Source of the DNA: Berberis thunbergii | Lineage: Eukaryota > Streptophyta > Magnoliopsida > Ranunculales > Berberidaceae | Assembly: GCA_003290165.1 (NCBI GenBank) | Contig: QNQO01000829.1 | Location: 62,001 to 126,000, forward strand | Direction: 5' to 3' | DNA length: 64,000 nucleotides | Part shown: positions 11,641-23,146 of the stretch, in pieces | Numbering within the stretch: the first letter of the stretch is position 1 | Layout: every line of letters starts with the position of its first letter | The notes under the pieces: generated by a model | Databases searched by the model: none | What the model saw: only the letters and a program-made list of their open reading frames with translations | What the model was told of the DNA's origin: nothing | Made by a program: the position numbers and the translations under genes

Positions 11641-12195
11641 TTGCTGGAGTAGCACCGTCTGGCCAGGCGTATTCTTATCCATTAAAAATGTTAGATGATG
11701 ATGTTGTGCCTGCAAACACTTCTTCTGGTAGGTAAGGGTACTGTAATGAACATTTTTGAGTTCTTTTCCTTGACCATTTTATAAGGTTAACGCATGAAAT
11801 ATGAACTGATGGTAGGGTTGAGTTAACTTTTTATTCTGAGTTTAGTTAGATTTTCCCTTTTTGCAGTATCCTGAAGAGTGATCACCAAAGCAACGTGGAC
11901 TATGCTTGAAATGAAGTAAGAGGAAAACTTTTCGGTGCACTTGATGTTGTTCAACATGACAAAAGTTTAAGACATAGAATGGATGAATATGAAAAATACA
12001 ATGATGTATACGGATGCACTGCCTATGTTGCAGGTCTTAATATATGGTTGTTACCGTAGAAAATTATAGTGTGCTTTGAGTTTATTTGTTACTGAATGAG
12101 ATTTTAGTAGATGATATGAAATTAGAAAATTTACAGTCTGTTTTTTTCGTCCCAATGACAGGTTTTTATTTTTATTTTTATTGTTTTTTTTTTCC
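11641..12195 (+). other. Unrecognised exon-like sequence next to the myosin piece
   Basis: From 11641 the myosin homology stops. Two stretches still read like protein on the + strand: one containing [20 protein letters not shown] (about 11635-11730) and one containing RGKLFGALDVVQHDKSLRHR (about 11920-12035). They may be a fifth captured gene. I do not recognise the family. Confidence 0.3.
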
Positions 12196-12204
12196 AGTAT
12201 GTTA

Positions 12205-12614
12205 ACATAACCGGCACTTCCAAAGCGCCATTAAAATGTAGGTTTTTTACAGATTTGTTAAGACAACCAGCGCTTTAAAAGCGTCACAAAATATATTGTA
12301 AAATATAATTTTTACATAACCGGCGCTTTTAAAGCGCCATTAAAAGTTATAAATACGACGTTTTCAGTCAAAAGGAAATGTAATATCCATTTATTTAGCG
12401 GCACTAATATAAGATTTGGCGGCGCTTTGAAAGTGCCGCCACTGGTCACTTTTTACCGGTGTTTTACTCTAAGCGTCGGTAATCTTTCGGCGGCACGTAC
12501 CTTTGCCGGCGCTTCCTCGGCGCTTCTCAAAATGCCGTTAATGCTCTAAACCAGCACATTGTTAGTTTTACCGACGCGTTTGAAAACGCCGCTTAAAACA
12601 AATTTGTTGTAGTG
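12205..12614. repeat. CACTA no. 1 right subterminal repeats and terminus
   Basis: Inverted copies of the left-end motif (accggcgctttaaaagcgcc and variants) up to the terminal tttgttgtagtg. Confidence 0.75.
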
Positions 12615-12878
12615 TTCCCCTTGGATTGTGATGAGTTTGGATCTTCCGATTGATTCAAGCGTTTCATTAGAGTCTCTGTTGAGAGGATACAGAAGACAAT
12701 GCTAAAGGTTATCTCTTTTCACACACACGCTCAATCGGGGACCAATCCATATTTATAATGCTCGTAAGTCATTACCCTTCAACTTACGGGCTGTGAATTT
12801 CCAATTTTGCCCCTCATTGTATTAAAAATTACATCATTATTTACACCATGTTATTTATTAATACCTTATAGTCCAACA
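12615..12878 (-). repeat. 5-prime part of the copia 5-prime LTR (264 bp)
   Basis: Minus strand starts TGTTGGACTATAAGG and continues to the CACTA insertion point. It contains the promoter TATA box. Its other half is 2140-2225. Confidence 0.7.
12751..12757 (-). promoter_or_regulatory. TATA box of the copia LTR
   Basis: Minus strand tataaat about 120 bases into the LTR, a usual position for copia LTR promoters. Confidence 0.5.
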
Positions 12879-14195
12879 CCCTTATTAGATCACATATTGG
12901 ATGGACTACACTTTAAGATAGCAATACACATTATATTACATATGTGTGCCTACATTATTGAATTTGTCCAACAACATCGACCTACACCACCACAACCTTC
13001 TCTTTCTCCCTCTTGCTCAAGATTTGGCGTCGAATCAGGTTGCAAACATTGACCTACAGGCAAGAAACAGGACCATGAAGAAGACATTCTCTTCCTCCCT
13101 CTTGCTTGAGTTTCGGCATCGAATCAAGCTGCAAACACCGACCTACACCACCACAGCCTTCTCTTCCTCCCTCTTGCTCGAGATTCGGCGTCGAATTAGG
13201 TTGCAAACACCGACCTACAGGTGGGAAACAGGATCATGAAGAAGACATTCTCTTCCTCCCTCTTGCTCAAGTTTCAGCGTCGAATCAGGCTGCAAACACC
13301 AACCTACACCCCCCTTCTCTTCCTCTTTCTTGCTCGAGATTTGATGTCGAATCAGGTTACAATGCTGCTTTGTCAGGTTCAGGTTGTGTTACAATGTAAC
13401 TTTTGTTTTGATGTAAGTCAGGTTCAGGTTGTTATATGTTGATATAATTGTTTTGTTATGATCACTAAGGTTTTATACAATGCCCAAATTTTTACACTAA
13501 TTATTATTTCTGTGTTACTGTATAATTATGCTTCTTCATCATTTTGATCCACTGTTTGTCAGTGTTACACTAATAGCTCGAGGGATTAGACAAGTTACCC
13601 TTATGACACTTTTATTTTCATTCTGGAGTTGGGTAGGAGTATGACAAGCAGAGCTTCTGATATTTGGAGAATTCATATGTAGTCGTGTGTCTACTTATTT
13701 GTTTCATGGACTGATGTACAATATTGATGACACATTGGCTTTCTGATGTACAATATTGATGACACATTGGCTTTCTGATGTTCAAATAAGCTGCAGTTGG
13801 ATTTGTTAAGAGGAATCCTATATTGCTTCATAATTTTGTATTGTCCTTATGGAAATCAATGTGCAATAATTCAGGCTGGTACAAATTTAAGAAGTATTGT
13901 AGCTTTTGGAAGTGTTCAGGAGTAATTCCTTCAGTCTCCTGCATTTAAGAAGTATTGCTGAAAGATGAATCAAAAGATGCGAAAAGGGTATCTTATTTTA
14001 TTTGCTCCGAATTCAAATGTTTCTATTTATACATATGGGCAAGGAGAGTGAAGGCCTCGACCTTCCTTCTCTCTGGGTGCACCAACGCACAAAATAAAAT
14101 GCAATGCAAGCAACCTAAATCATTTTTCACTTCCCATGGTATGAATTGCTAAGCCTGGCTATTAAGCTTACTCTCAAGACAAGAAAGAATAGCCT
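12879..14195. other. Intergenic DNA with two tandem repeats
   Basis: 12980-13370 holds five half-units of about 80 bp (tctcttcctccctcttgctc...tcgaatcaggttgcaaacacc), alternating so that the true period is near 160 bp. At about 13713-13783 a roughly 35-bp phrase (gatgtacaatattgatgaca and following) is duplicated in tandem. The peptides read from the first array are by-products of the repeat. No gene is recognised. Confidence 0.6.
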
Positions 14196-14212
14196 CAGTT
14201 AACATTGCTACT

Positions 14213-14390
14213 TTTTTTTTTTTTTTTTTGGAAGTTGAGCCGGGTTTGTATAGGATCCCGTAACCTATCCTCGAGGTGCCACCTATTGGTCAACAACACC
14301 CCGAAAGAAAGATGCCGCCGGAGGGTCTCGAAGCAAGGACGTGGGGACTAATCCCACACGTCCTTAACCACTCGACCATAACCCCTTTGG
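14213..14390 (-). mobile_element. tRNA-derived SINE with poly-A tail and target duplication
   Basis: On the minus strand a box A (tggtcgagtggttaagg) and box B (gcttcgagaccc) are about 35 bases apart, followed by a body and a 17-20-base A tail. The flanks carry the same 17 bases, cagttaacattgctact, at 14196-14212 and 14391-14407. It is not a functional tRNA gene: no cloverleaf can be completed. Confidence 0.85.
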
Positions 14391-14407
14391 CAGTTAACAT
14401 TGCTACT

Positions 14408-15063
14408 TGTCCACATATAGATTTGCTATTAAGCTTACTCTCAAGACAAGAACAAATGGCCACTGAACGTACAGTCTTTAGGTTCTGTCTCCAAAAATTT
14501 TCCAGCGAAAACAATTACAGCATGATTACCTTATGCTCCTGAGATTAATCAACAAATGCTAGCAAAATATACACAAATATTTCATGTGATACGGCTTTAA
14601 AATGTTGCTTTAACATGTAGCATATATAAATTAACAACACAGACATGCGGGAAATCATTTTAACACTACGATTTCAAAGCCAAGTGATGCAACAATGAAC
14701 TTCTTTGAATAATTACTCAAAATAAAAACTGCGTATGAGTTGTTGAGTTTCATCCTTCCTGAAATTGATTACCGATAAATCTTCATAAACCTCGATGAAA
14801 ATTTAAGGGCCCCTAAAAACCAAACCTAGAGCAAAATAAAACAAACAAAAATTTCAACATCACCACGACCCCTAAACCAACCCAACGGCCACCACATCCC
14901 CAATCAACTTCACCAACACCACCACAGAATCCAAGAAAGTACCACGACCACCACTACCCAATTAACCTCACCACCACAACTTCTGCTCCACTCACCACCA
15001 CCACTCCAATCGACCTTGCAGTTGGAGTTGGGACAAAATCGAAAACCTTGGCGATGAAACCCA
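14408..15063. other. Intergenic, no gene seen
   Basis: A phrase gctattaagcttactctcaa near 14157 is repeated near 14428 on the other side of the SINE, so the SINE landed beside an older small duplication. 14830-15010 is a CAC/ACC-rich tract without a frame. Confidence 0.5.
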
Positions 15064-16068
15064 CGCTACAAGAAATATATCATTTACCAACAAAATTTTT
15101 TTCTACAAAAATTAATTTCCTTGTTAAAATGGTATCATTGTCAACGAAAAAAAGAATTCCTTGAAAAAACCATAAACTTGTTACTTTTTTTTCCAACAAA
15201 ATATATTTTGATGGAAGCTTTCCTTATTAAATAGGTGGCGGGAAGCATTCCCTCCAAAACTAATTTCCCGCCAAATTGATTTAACAACGAAATAATTTTT
15301 ATGGCCGGAAATACTAGTTCCTTGGTAATTATGACATTATCTGGAATGAAATATTTTGTTGCTAAAAAAGACTGATTTTACCAAAAAATCACTTTCCTTG
15401 TTAACGGAATATTAACACTTATCCATCTCTCTTTAATAAGGAAATATGTTTTCTTAAATAATAATCACATTATTAGTAATGATTTGATTAATGATTGATA
15501 ATTTTTTCCATAAATTTTTTTTAACAAATCTCTATAGCAAGGGAAAAAGATTGTTGGTAATTATAACCTTATTGGTAACAAACTGTTTTCGCTGATAAAA
15601 AGTGATAATTACTTTCATTAAAATCTATTTCTTGTTAAAACTCACTAACTATTTTATACTGACAAATTATTATTTTGTTGGAAACTGGTATACTATTGGT
15701 AACAAATTTTTTTTTTGGAAACAATATCTATTTTAATAGCATCTCTACAACAATGAAATAAAATTTTTGTTGATAATTCAACTTTATTGGTACCAACTTT
15801 TTCCTTGTTAAAACCAATAATCATTTCAATGAAAATTTATTTCTCAAAAAACTCATTAATTAATTATTGTTTCTTTGGAAATTGTTGAGCTATGTGACCA
15901 CAAATTTATTTATTGGCAATTATTTTTACTTCGTTACAAAAATATTGTACAAGGATAATTCAAGGAATCTAGGGACAATTTTTTTTTGTTGGTGCAGATT
16001 TTTCCCAACTAAAAGTGTACTTTTTTCAAAGGAAGAAATTTTTGTTGACAAAAGCCTTGACTGTAGTA
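15064..16068. mobile_element. Possible AT-rich CACTA-like non-autonomous element
   Basis: Starts cgctacaagaaa (one change from a CACTA end) and may stop at ctgtagta. Motifs of the type accaacaaa and ttgttggtaa recur through it in both orientations, as subterminal repeats do. The target triplets do not match, and similar motifs go on to about 16770, so the limits are uncertain. Confidence 0.35.
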
Positions 16069-19000
16069 ATATTGTTTGATTGGGGGCTTTAAATTTAACT
16101 ACTAATTGTACTAAATTAAATTCTTTTATAAAGATAAAAATTAGACTATTAATTAGCTATGCTTCAGAGTAATATGCATTACATGCGAGACAAAAAGTTT
16201 GAGTGATGATAGTCAACTATCGACCAACACCCATGCTTCCAGATAAAAAAAAATTTATGATACTTTTTACAATACCTTTTTTTATTCAGGTTTGGTAGAA
16301 GAATGATCTTGGGAAAAGAGAAAAGAAAAGAGAATAATGAGCGAACAATTTGTTTGGTTACTTATAATGAAATTTTTTTCATGAAAATTTATTTATATTT
16401 AAACTTTTAAACTTCTTTACAATGGCAAAATATTATTTTGTTGAAATTTTTTATTAGTAGCAATGATATTATGTCATCTGAAAAATCGAATAGCATTTCT
16501 TTAACAATAAAATAATATTTTATTGGTAATTATAATATTATAGACAACAAATTTTCATTGCTAAAGATTGAAAAAATTTTCCATGAATTTTGTTTGTTTC
16601 TAAGGCTTGTTTTTTTTTATTTACAACAATTTAATTTTATTTCATTGGGGATATAACCAATTTTAATAATATATCTAGTAATGAAATGTTGCTATTTATT
16701 GGTTCCTATTATATACGTAGCAATGATTTTTTTATTGCAAAAAAGAAGAGTAATTTGATTTAATAAGCTATAAAACTACTTCACATAACACAAGATTCTT
16801 CTCTTCAATCGAAAACCTTGAGATCTTTTGGAGTGGCGTCCTTGAAGATTTCTTCGTCGCGAAGAGAGCGGAAACCCTAGCTTCAAGGGAGAGATACTTA
16901 TGAAGGGAGAGTAGAGAGTATTGAACGGAGAGTAGATATTTTAATTTAAACTTTGAAGCCCATGATGTCGCTAAATATACTTAATAAAAAAAGATTAAAA
17001 AGGATTGAAAAAAATAATAATAATGAGAAAGGCGGAAAACAAAGTATACTCCTACCAACAAAAATAGCTCTGAATGGTCTTATTATGATGGAACTTTGTT
17101 TTGGATGACCGTATACCGAGATGTGTTGCTAGAGAATCCACTCAACTTTTGACATTAAATGCTTTATAACTTGTTTCCAGCCATTAAATTTAAATTAACT
17201 CATTATCAGTACTCCATTGTGCAAGTCTTAATCACCAACTATGTTTGTTGGAAATTTTTTTGCGAGTCAAATAACAATAAAACATGAGGTCACCTCACTG
17301 TTGTTTTCCCGGAACAACACAACCTTATCTGATAGTTAAATCATGTTATTGAAAATTTTAATCAATTTTAATGTGTGAACTTAACTCGTAGATGTTACTA
17401 GTTCAACACGTCAAGCGAAGTCATACATCATCCATATATCATGATGGATGTAATTAATCTTACATACAAGGAAAAACAACTTATGATGAGTGTATTTTAA
17501 TTATCAGGGAAACGGTGGTTAACATATTGCTATCTATGATAGATTTTGGGAATTAAAGAACGAAAAATCTAGGGGTCGAGGGAGGGAGCGAGGAAAAGGG
17601 AGTTGAGGGATGGGTGCAACCCCTTGCTTATCTCGAAGGAGATGGGTGATTGCACGCATCCCCCGCTCCCTAAAACAGGGCTCATTAAAGAATGATGTTG
17701 TTGTTAGATTCCATGTTGCAAGGTGGAAATATTCAGCTTCAATAACTTTTTTTTTTTTATTTTATTTGAAGGTTTGTCAATTTGTGCTACATGACAAGTA
17801 TAAAGGAAGGAGAAAGGCAAAGTTGTTTTCTTCTATATTCATGATCAAAATAGGAAAACTTTGGTGAGTTTGGCACTACTGGTGTTGGATCACTAGGAAC
17901 CATCTTCAAAGGTGCATGCTTTCTTCTTCTCTCTCTCTCTCTACTTTTTTCCTTTATGGTTTTGTTTCTCTTTCTATAGTGGGCTTTAATGGTACTCCAT
18001 GCGATGGGGGATCACGATGTCTAAGCAACATTGACATGATACTGGTGGTTTGAATGTTAACTTCTTGTCAAAAAAGTTTTGAGACAACGTAAACATATTC
18101 AAATTTATCACCATCTAAATTTGAGATGTGGAGGAGGAGGAACAAAGTTAATCGTGCCTCTTCAAATTACATCAACCATAGACAATTAGAAATAATACTA
18201 CACCTCACTTGAATCAAGTTATAGCCAACCATGAATTGGGGGATACATCTTCATAATTTTCTTCTGTTACTTGATCTATTATTATTATTATTATTATTTT
18301 GTCATTCTATCCGAAGCTTAAATCAGGTGGTCAGAGCAATTTGGGAAATCAAAAGATGACTGATTGATCAATAAAACTCAATTGCTAGATATATCTTTAA
18401 TTGACTCATCAAAATGTTTTTTTAGTGCTCAAAGGCTATGGGGATGCATGCATGGTATAATAATATTAAAATAGTCACATATGGTCTTTTTATGGATTGT
18501 GGTACAATAGACAATTAAATTACAAGTGTTAGAGTGTCGATGTGCTTTACGTGCACATTTATTCAGTATTATTTATTTTATTCTACAAAATTCATAATAA
18601 GCAAATATTGAATTTTTTGGATACTTACTTGATTAAAGATTTTAAAGCAAAATAATCTTAAAATTATTTATACTTTTAATTTAATCAATTAAAAATGTTA
18701 AAGAAAATTATGGAGTAAAATATTGTAACGAAGATTATGCTCTCACTATGGGACTATTTATATTTAATAGATAATTGAAGGGGTTAAAGAAAAAAATTAT
18801 ATTATAGACTTAGGTATAATCAATTAATGTTTGAGAGTGCGCGGTTTTGATTGTGAAAAGTATGAAATGCGGAGAGCAAAACAAGAAATCCAAAAGTTAG
18901 ATGTAAATGTCTATTATAATTTATAGATAATTTGGGGCTTCAAATAAATAATGTTAGGGGCCTACGTATAGTTAATTAATAATTGAGAGTGATTTGTTTT

Positions 19001-19165
19001 AATTGTAAAAATAATCAATTGTGAAGGGCATACAAAAGTTAGATGTAAGGGTATGGCTTCAAATAAATTATATTGGGGGGCTTAGTTATAATTGATCAAT
19101 GTTTGAGAGGGACATGTGGAGTGCAAAATGGTAAAAAAAATGAAACAATATTTTTCATTTAAAAC
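16069..19165. other. AT-rich intergenic DNA, no gene recognised
   Basis: Contains an ATT microsatellite at 18275-18300, a CT run near 17930 and a foldback MITE relic at 17574-17675. A short block at 16800-16900 (aatcgaaaaccttgagatct, gaaaccctagcttcaa) looks like a decayed gene leader. Open frames are short and of biased composition. Confidence 0.5.
17574..17675. mobile_element. Foldback MITE family A, decayed copy
   Basis: Begins gtcgagggagggagcgagg and ends gcatcccccgctccct, near-complementary arms, and shares the internal phrase gattgcacgcatcccc/gaatgcacgtatctcg with the copies at 20950 and 21594. Confidence 0.45.
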
Positions 19166-19173
19166 ATACAAAC

Positions 19174-20249
19174 TAGGGGTGGGCATCCGATCCCACGATC
19201 ACGTTCCCGTCCCGATCCCGTCTCGTCCCGTCCTGATTTTTCGGGTCTTAATGGAATTGAATAATTTCATCTCGATCCCGTCCCGTCCCGATCTAGAATG
19301 GGATGGGATGGGATGAAGATTTTCAATCCCGCCAATCCCGTCTCATCCCGATCTAGAATGGGATGGAATGGGAGAAAACTCTTATGTTCAAAATCACTCC
19401 AAGAGTTACTTGAAGAGCCAGGTGCTGAACAACAGTCTTGCCCTCTGCATTCCTTTAGGAAGCATTTCCCATGTAGTGGCAAAAATCTGTCTATATCATC
19501 CTTAATGCTAGGTACTACAAGTTCGCATCCAACAACACCAGCTATCCCTCTGCCATTATCTAATGCAACATGGAATGGTCCAGTTTTTAGCACCAAAAAC
19601 CCATTATTCAAATTATTGTTACTCTCTTCATTGTTTCTGGATTCTTCAAACCCATTTATCCCAAGTGAAACATTTGGATCTCCAACAAACGTGGGCTATC
19701 CCTTTTTTATTTCTGCAACTGTATCATGTAACCACATCATTGGCATGGGTAATCCTACTGAAAAATCAATGTCCGTCATGAATTCTGGATTGGATGGTTT
19801 CTTTAGAAGCTGAAGATAAATAGCTTTTGACACTAGAGCTGGAATCTCAACCTGATACTGATCTCCAACTCGAGGAAGTCTCTTTGGATCCCCATACATG
19901 TTACTGTCATCTGGAGAAGATACTAACTGGTCAGGAGGCACATCTTCATTTATGCAATCACCCAATTGACTATATGATAGAAGTTGCTAGCAATGCACAT
20001 TATGTTACGTCGGCGTCTCAAGGATTTCAGTTATGCATGAAGTTTGTCTCCATCTTCTAGTTGATAATATGTTCAAAATGTATTCTCCAGATTAGCACGC
20101 TGATCCCGTCCCGTCCCGTCCCGATCCCGTATGGAATGGGACGAGGTCGTGATGAGATTTTTTCCATCCCGTCCCGTCCCGATCCCGTATGAACAGGATG
20201 GGATAGGGATGAGTATATCTCGTCCCATCCCGTCCCATGCCCACCCCTA
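19174..20249. mobile_element. hAT element no. 2 carrying an ELM2-domain gene piece
   Basis: Inverted termini taggggtgggca and tgcccaccccta are flanked by a perfect 8-bp target duplication, atacaaac, at 19166-19173 and 20250-20257. Octamer duplications mark hAT transposition. Both ends have cccgtcccgatcccgt arrays. There is no transposase; the centre is a captured host gene piece on the minus strand. Confidence 0.92.
19382..19970 (-). pseudogene. Captured fragment of an ELM2-domain (ELM2/SANT-type) nuclear protein gene
   Basis: On the minus strand one reading frame runs from about 19970 to the hAT end at 19382, roughly 195 codons, broken once by TAG at 19698-19696. The first part has PRVGDQYQVEIPALVSKA, which fits the start of an ELM2 domain (consensus RVGxxYQAEIP), followed by YLQLLKKPSNPEF and VGLPMPMMWLHDTV. 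The part after the stop has LKTGPFHVALDNGRGIAGVV and CFLKECRGQDCC. ELM2 domains recruit histone deacetylases. The stop makes this a pseudogene piece. The ELM2 call rests on the one motif; the downstream part I do not recognise independently. Confidence 0.6.
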
Positions 20250-20257
20250 ATACAAAC

Positions 20258-20949
20258 ACTCTTGTCACTATTCATCAACCTATTGATTTTGCTTGTAAAT
20301 ATAAAAAAATTGGATGGGTAAAACTAGAAACCTTACAGTTACAGATTCAACCCTTCAACCAATGAATGTGATTTCGCTTTTCGAGTTAATTTTGGTTTTC
20401 TGATTTTAAGAAATATTTCGAGGGTATGTAAAGAAAAAACGTAAAATTTTCGAGAATACATGAAATATATAATGATTTTCGAGGGTATATTAAATATGTG
20501 AAAAAATTAATATGCAAGTAAATAAATGTGTTAAACACATTAAATGAAACCAAAATACCTATATTTAGAAAATCGTGGGGTAGTTTCAAAATTCAATAAA
20601 CAAGTAATAGAAGTGATAATTAGGAAATTAGAGGGTGGCTTAAAAAATATATAAATAATTAGAATAAATGATAATTAGAACAATTTTTTTTGAAATTTAC
20701 GAAAAAGAAATCTTGAAATTTAAAAAAAAAATCCTCGAGAAAATGTAAATTTTAGTAGCGGTTTTTTTTTTAACAAAAAAATGAAATTTACGAAAAACCT
20801 TAAAATTTTTTGAAAAAACATTTGAAAAAATGTAGTTTTCTTTTCGTAATTTTGAAAAAAACAAAAACTTTTCGACTCAATTTCATATAATTTCACGAAA
20901 TCATAATCCTTGCATTCAACATTATAAATTTATAATCGAAAATTCTAAA
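20258..20949. other. AT-rich intergenic DNA
   Basis: Very A/T rich, with many gaaatttacgaaaaa-like phrases. No gene or element end is seen. Confidence 0.5.
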
Positions 20950-21086
20950 TGTTGAGGAAGTGGGCGAGGGAGGGAGCCATCCATCCCCCTCGTGATATGT
21001 GCATGAAAAATGATGACACACATCCCGAGGGAATGAACAGCTCCCTCCCTCCCTCGTTGTTTTCTTCGCCCACTTCCTCGACAGCT
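20950..21086. mobile_element. Foldback MITE family A, best-preserved copy
   Basis: Arms gttgaggaagtgggcgag and ttcgcccacttcctcgac are inverted repeats about 135 bp apart. No clear target duplication is seen. Confidence 0.6.
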
Positions 21087-21593
21087 AGAACAACTCATTT
21101 ATAATGGATGTTGACGCTTGTCACTAGGCCATTGGTAGATTGACACATGAGTGGCTCTGGTGGTGTTGACTCGTTGTCAAGTTGGACACATGGGAGAAAG
21201 GCACTTTGGCTTGTTTGAGTGCTCTATTTTTGTTGTTTTCTTTGGCTCTGGCTCGGAGACGAATAGTATTGGCTCTAAATGCTACAAATGGACAACATAT
21301 ATAACAGAAGAAGCTTCATCATCTTCTAAAATATAAGGAAAAAAACAAAAGTATATAGAAAATACTCATGCCTTCCTTTTTGGATTCTGGCGTAACATAA
21401 CAAACTGCATTATTATGCTCTCCTTTTTCTGTATTTCTTCTTTCCATAATATTTTTTATTTTTTGATTTTTTTTTGTTGCTTTCACACTAAAGAAACATA
21501 ATGGTGGAGATATCATCATGGACCTCCTCAAATTGTATACCCTTCTCTCCATTATTTGTTATAATTTCTCTAATATTTAAGAGCCCTTATAGG
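21087..21593. other. Intergenic, no gene seen
   Basis: Only short frames of biased composition. No element end is recognised. Confidence 0.4.
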
Positions 21594-22931
21594 CGTCGAC
21601 GGAGTGGGCGAGGAAATGGGTGAGGGAGAGTGTTACCACTCATCCCCTTCAAAATTCGTGAATGCACGTATCTCGAGAGGGAGGAGGTCACACCTAGGGG
21701 TGGGCAAACGGGTCGAGGATCCGCGGGTTCAAACCGAACCGGACCGTTTTGCTCTAAACGGTCCGGATTTTATATATGAATTTTTTGGTACGGTTCGAAT
21801 CGGTCCGGATCCGTTATAAAACGGTCCGGTCCCGGTTCCAATTTTTTAAAATGAAACGGTCCGGGTTGGACCCGTTTCAAATTACATTTTTTTTTTCTTT
21901 ACATTTACTAAAACCAAAACCCCTCTCTCTCTCTCTGACTCTCTGTCCCATTTCAAAGTAGTAGAAGAAAAGGAAAAGGAGAAGACGTGAAGGAGACTCT
22001 TCTCTGTCTCTCTGTCTCGATATAAACCAAAACAAAACCCCTCTCTCTCTCTTTCTCTCTGTAAGAAGAAGCAACAAAGAAGATGAGAAGAAGCAACAAA
22101 GAAGAGGAGAAGAAGCAGTAGCGATTGGAGATCTCCCTCTCCTCTCTATCTTTGTCTCTGTCTCGAGGAGAAGAAGCAGCAGCGAGATGCTGGGAGACGA
22201 AGAAGAGGAGGAGTAGAAGAAAAGGAAGAGACGCTGGGAGATCTCCCTCTCCTCTCTCTGTCTTTGTCTCTGTCTCGAGAATGGGAAGGAGATCTCCCTC
22301 TCCTCTCTCTGTCTTTGTCTCGAGAAGGAGATTTCCCTCTCCTCTCCACTCCTTTATCTGTCGAAGAAGCAATAGAGATCAGCGAGAAGAAACAGAAGAG
22401 ATCAGAGATCAACAGAAGAAGCAGAAGAGATCAGCGAGATCAACACTCGCTGAAGAAGCAGATCAGGGAGAAGAAGCAGATCAGCGAGGAAGGAGTGGAG
22501 AGATCGATGATTTCTGGATCGATGTTGATGGATGATTTCTGGATGTTGATCGATTTTGTATGAATATGATGGATCGAACCAAATTTATTTTTCTGTTTTT
22601 TTTTTGAATGCAAATTTTTTCTGTTCTTGGATCTCTTATTGTATATTTGTATGAATATGATCGGTTTCTAGAATATGATCGATTTCTAGAATATGATCGA
22701 TTTTCTATTTATTGCATGAATATGATCGATTTCTGGAAGTTTGGAGCCGTGGAACTGAACCTTTCTAAACGGTTCGAGTTAGGTTCGGTTCCTATTATCA
22801 AAATGAAGGGATCCGGACCGGACCGGATCCGTTAAAATGTAAACGGTTCGAGTTAGGTTCCTTCAAATTTAGAACCGATCCGGACCGTGCCCACCCCTAG
22901 TCACACCCCTCCCTCGCCCACTCCCTCGACG
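21594..22931. mobile_element. Foldback MITE family A, copy split by hAT no. 3
   Basis: Left arm cgtcgacggagtgggcgagg at 21594 and right arm ccctcgcccactccctcgac ending near 22930. Removing 21695-22899 plus one octamer rejoins a MITE of about 125 bp. Confidence 0.6.
21695..22899 (+). mobile_element. hAT element no. 3 (family with cggtccggaccg ends), non-autonomous
   Basis: Termini taggggtgggca and tgcccaccccta with a perfect 8-bp target duplication gtcacacc at 21687-21694 and 22900-22907. Subterminal regions are dense in aacggtccgg and its complement. The centre is a CT/GA-rich minisatellite (ctccctctcctctctctgtc), which produces several artificial Ser/Arg-rich frames. No transposase. Confidence 0.9.
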
Positions 22932-23004
22932 TTTAGAAAAAAAACGAATATTTAATAAACACAACCTAAAGTTAGATGTGTGAGAAATGAAGATATCTGA
23001 GCCC

Positions 23005-23146
23005 TTCTAGCCGGTTTGGTATTGGCGCCTAGATGGGCCTTTTTACATCTTTTGCCCCTCTCTCTTTGAACACAATTGGAGGGGCAAAAGATGTAAAAAG
23101 ACCCACCAAACAGGCAAACCAGGCGCTAATACCAGACCGACTAGAA
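23005..23146. mobile_element. Hairpin MITE family B, copy 1
   Basis: Arms start ttctagccggtttggtatt and end aataccagaccgactagaa. The inner arms tttttacatcttttgcccct and its complement pair almost perfectly. A second copy is at 39423-39566. Confidence 0.65.

Larger units (their letters stand above)
2226..12614 (+). mobile_element. Gene-capturing CACTA (En/Spm) element no. 1, non-autonomous
   Basis: The left end is cactacaaaaaac and the right end tttgttgtagtg, an inverted CACTA terminus. Both ends carry many copies of a GC-rich subterminal motif built on gcgccggtaa and its complement accggcg. Flanking triplets are ttt and ttc, an imperfect 3-bp target duplication. The interior (10.4 kb) has no recognisable TNP2 or Transposase_24 gene. 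It holds pieces of at least four host genes, all on the + strand: a BRWD-like WD40 protein (within a nested hAT), FIE, a group I bZIP and myosin XI. It depends on another element for transposase, if mobile at all. The insertion splits a copia LTR. Confidence 0.85.
1..12878 (-). mobile_element. Ty1/copia LTR retrotransposon, left part outside window, 5-prime LTR split by a CACTA element
   Basis: Read on the minus strand, the order is LTR start (TGTTGGAC at 12878), LTR interrupted at 12614/2226, LTR end CA at 2140, primer-binding site, a leader of about 1.2 kb, then gag-protease from 907 to the window edge. This is the order of a Ty1/copia element. Without the insertion the LTR is about 350 bp, within the usual copia range. 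The rest of pol and the 3-prime LTR would lie left of position 1, so the target duplication cannot be checked. The insertion sits downstream of the LTR TATA box, so normal read-through transcription is probably disrupted. Confidence 0.85.

Noticed and set aside
12946..13442. Overlapping frames with repeated peptide blocks
   Set aside because: The peptides simply reflect an 80/160-bp tandem repeat; no start context or domain.
14213..14390. tRNA gene
   Set aside because: Only boxes A and B are present. The A tail and target duplication show a SINE.
21953..22563. Several overlapping Ser/Arg-rich frames on both strands
   Set aside because: They are readings of a CT/GA minisatellite inside hAT no. 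3.
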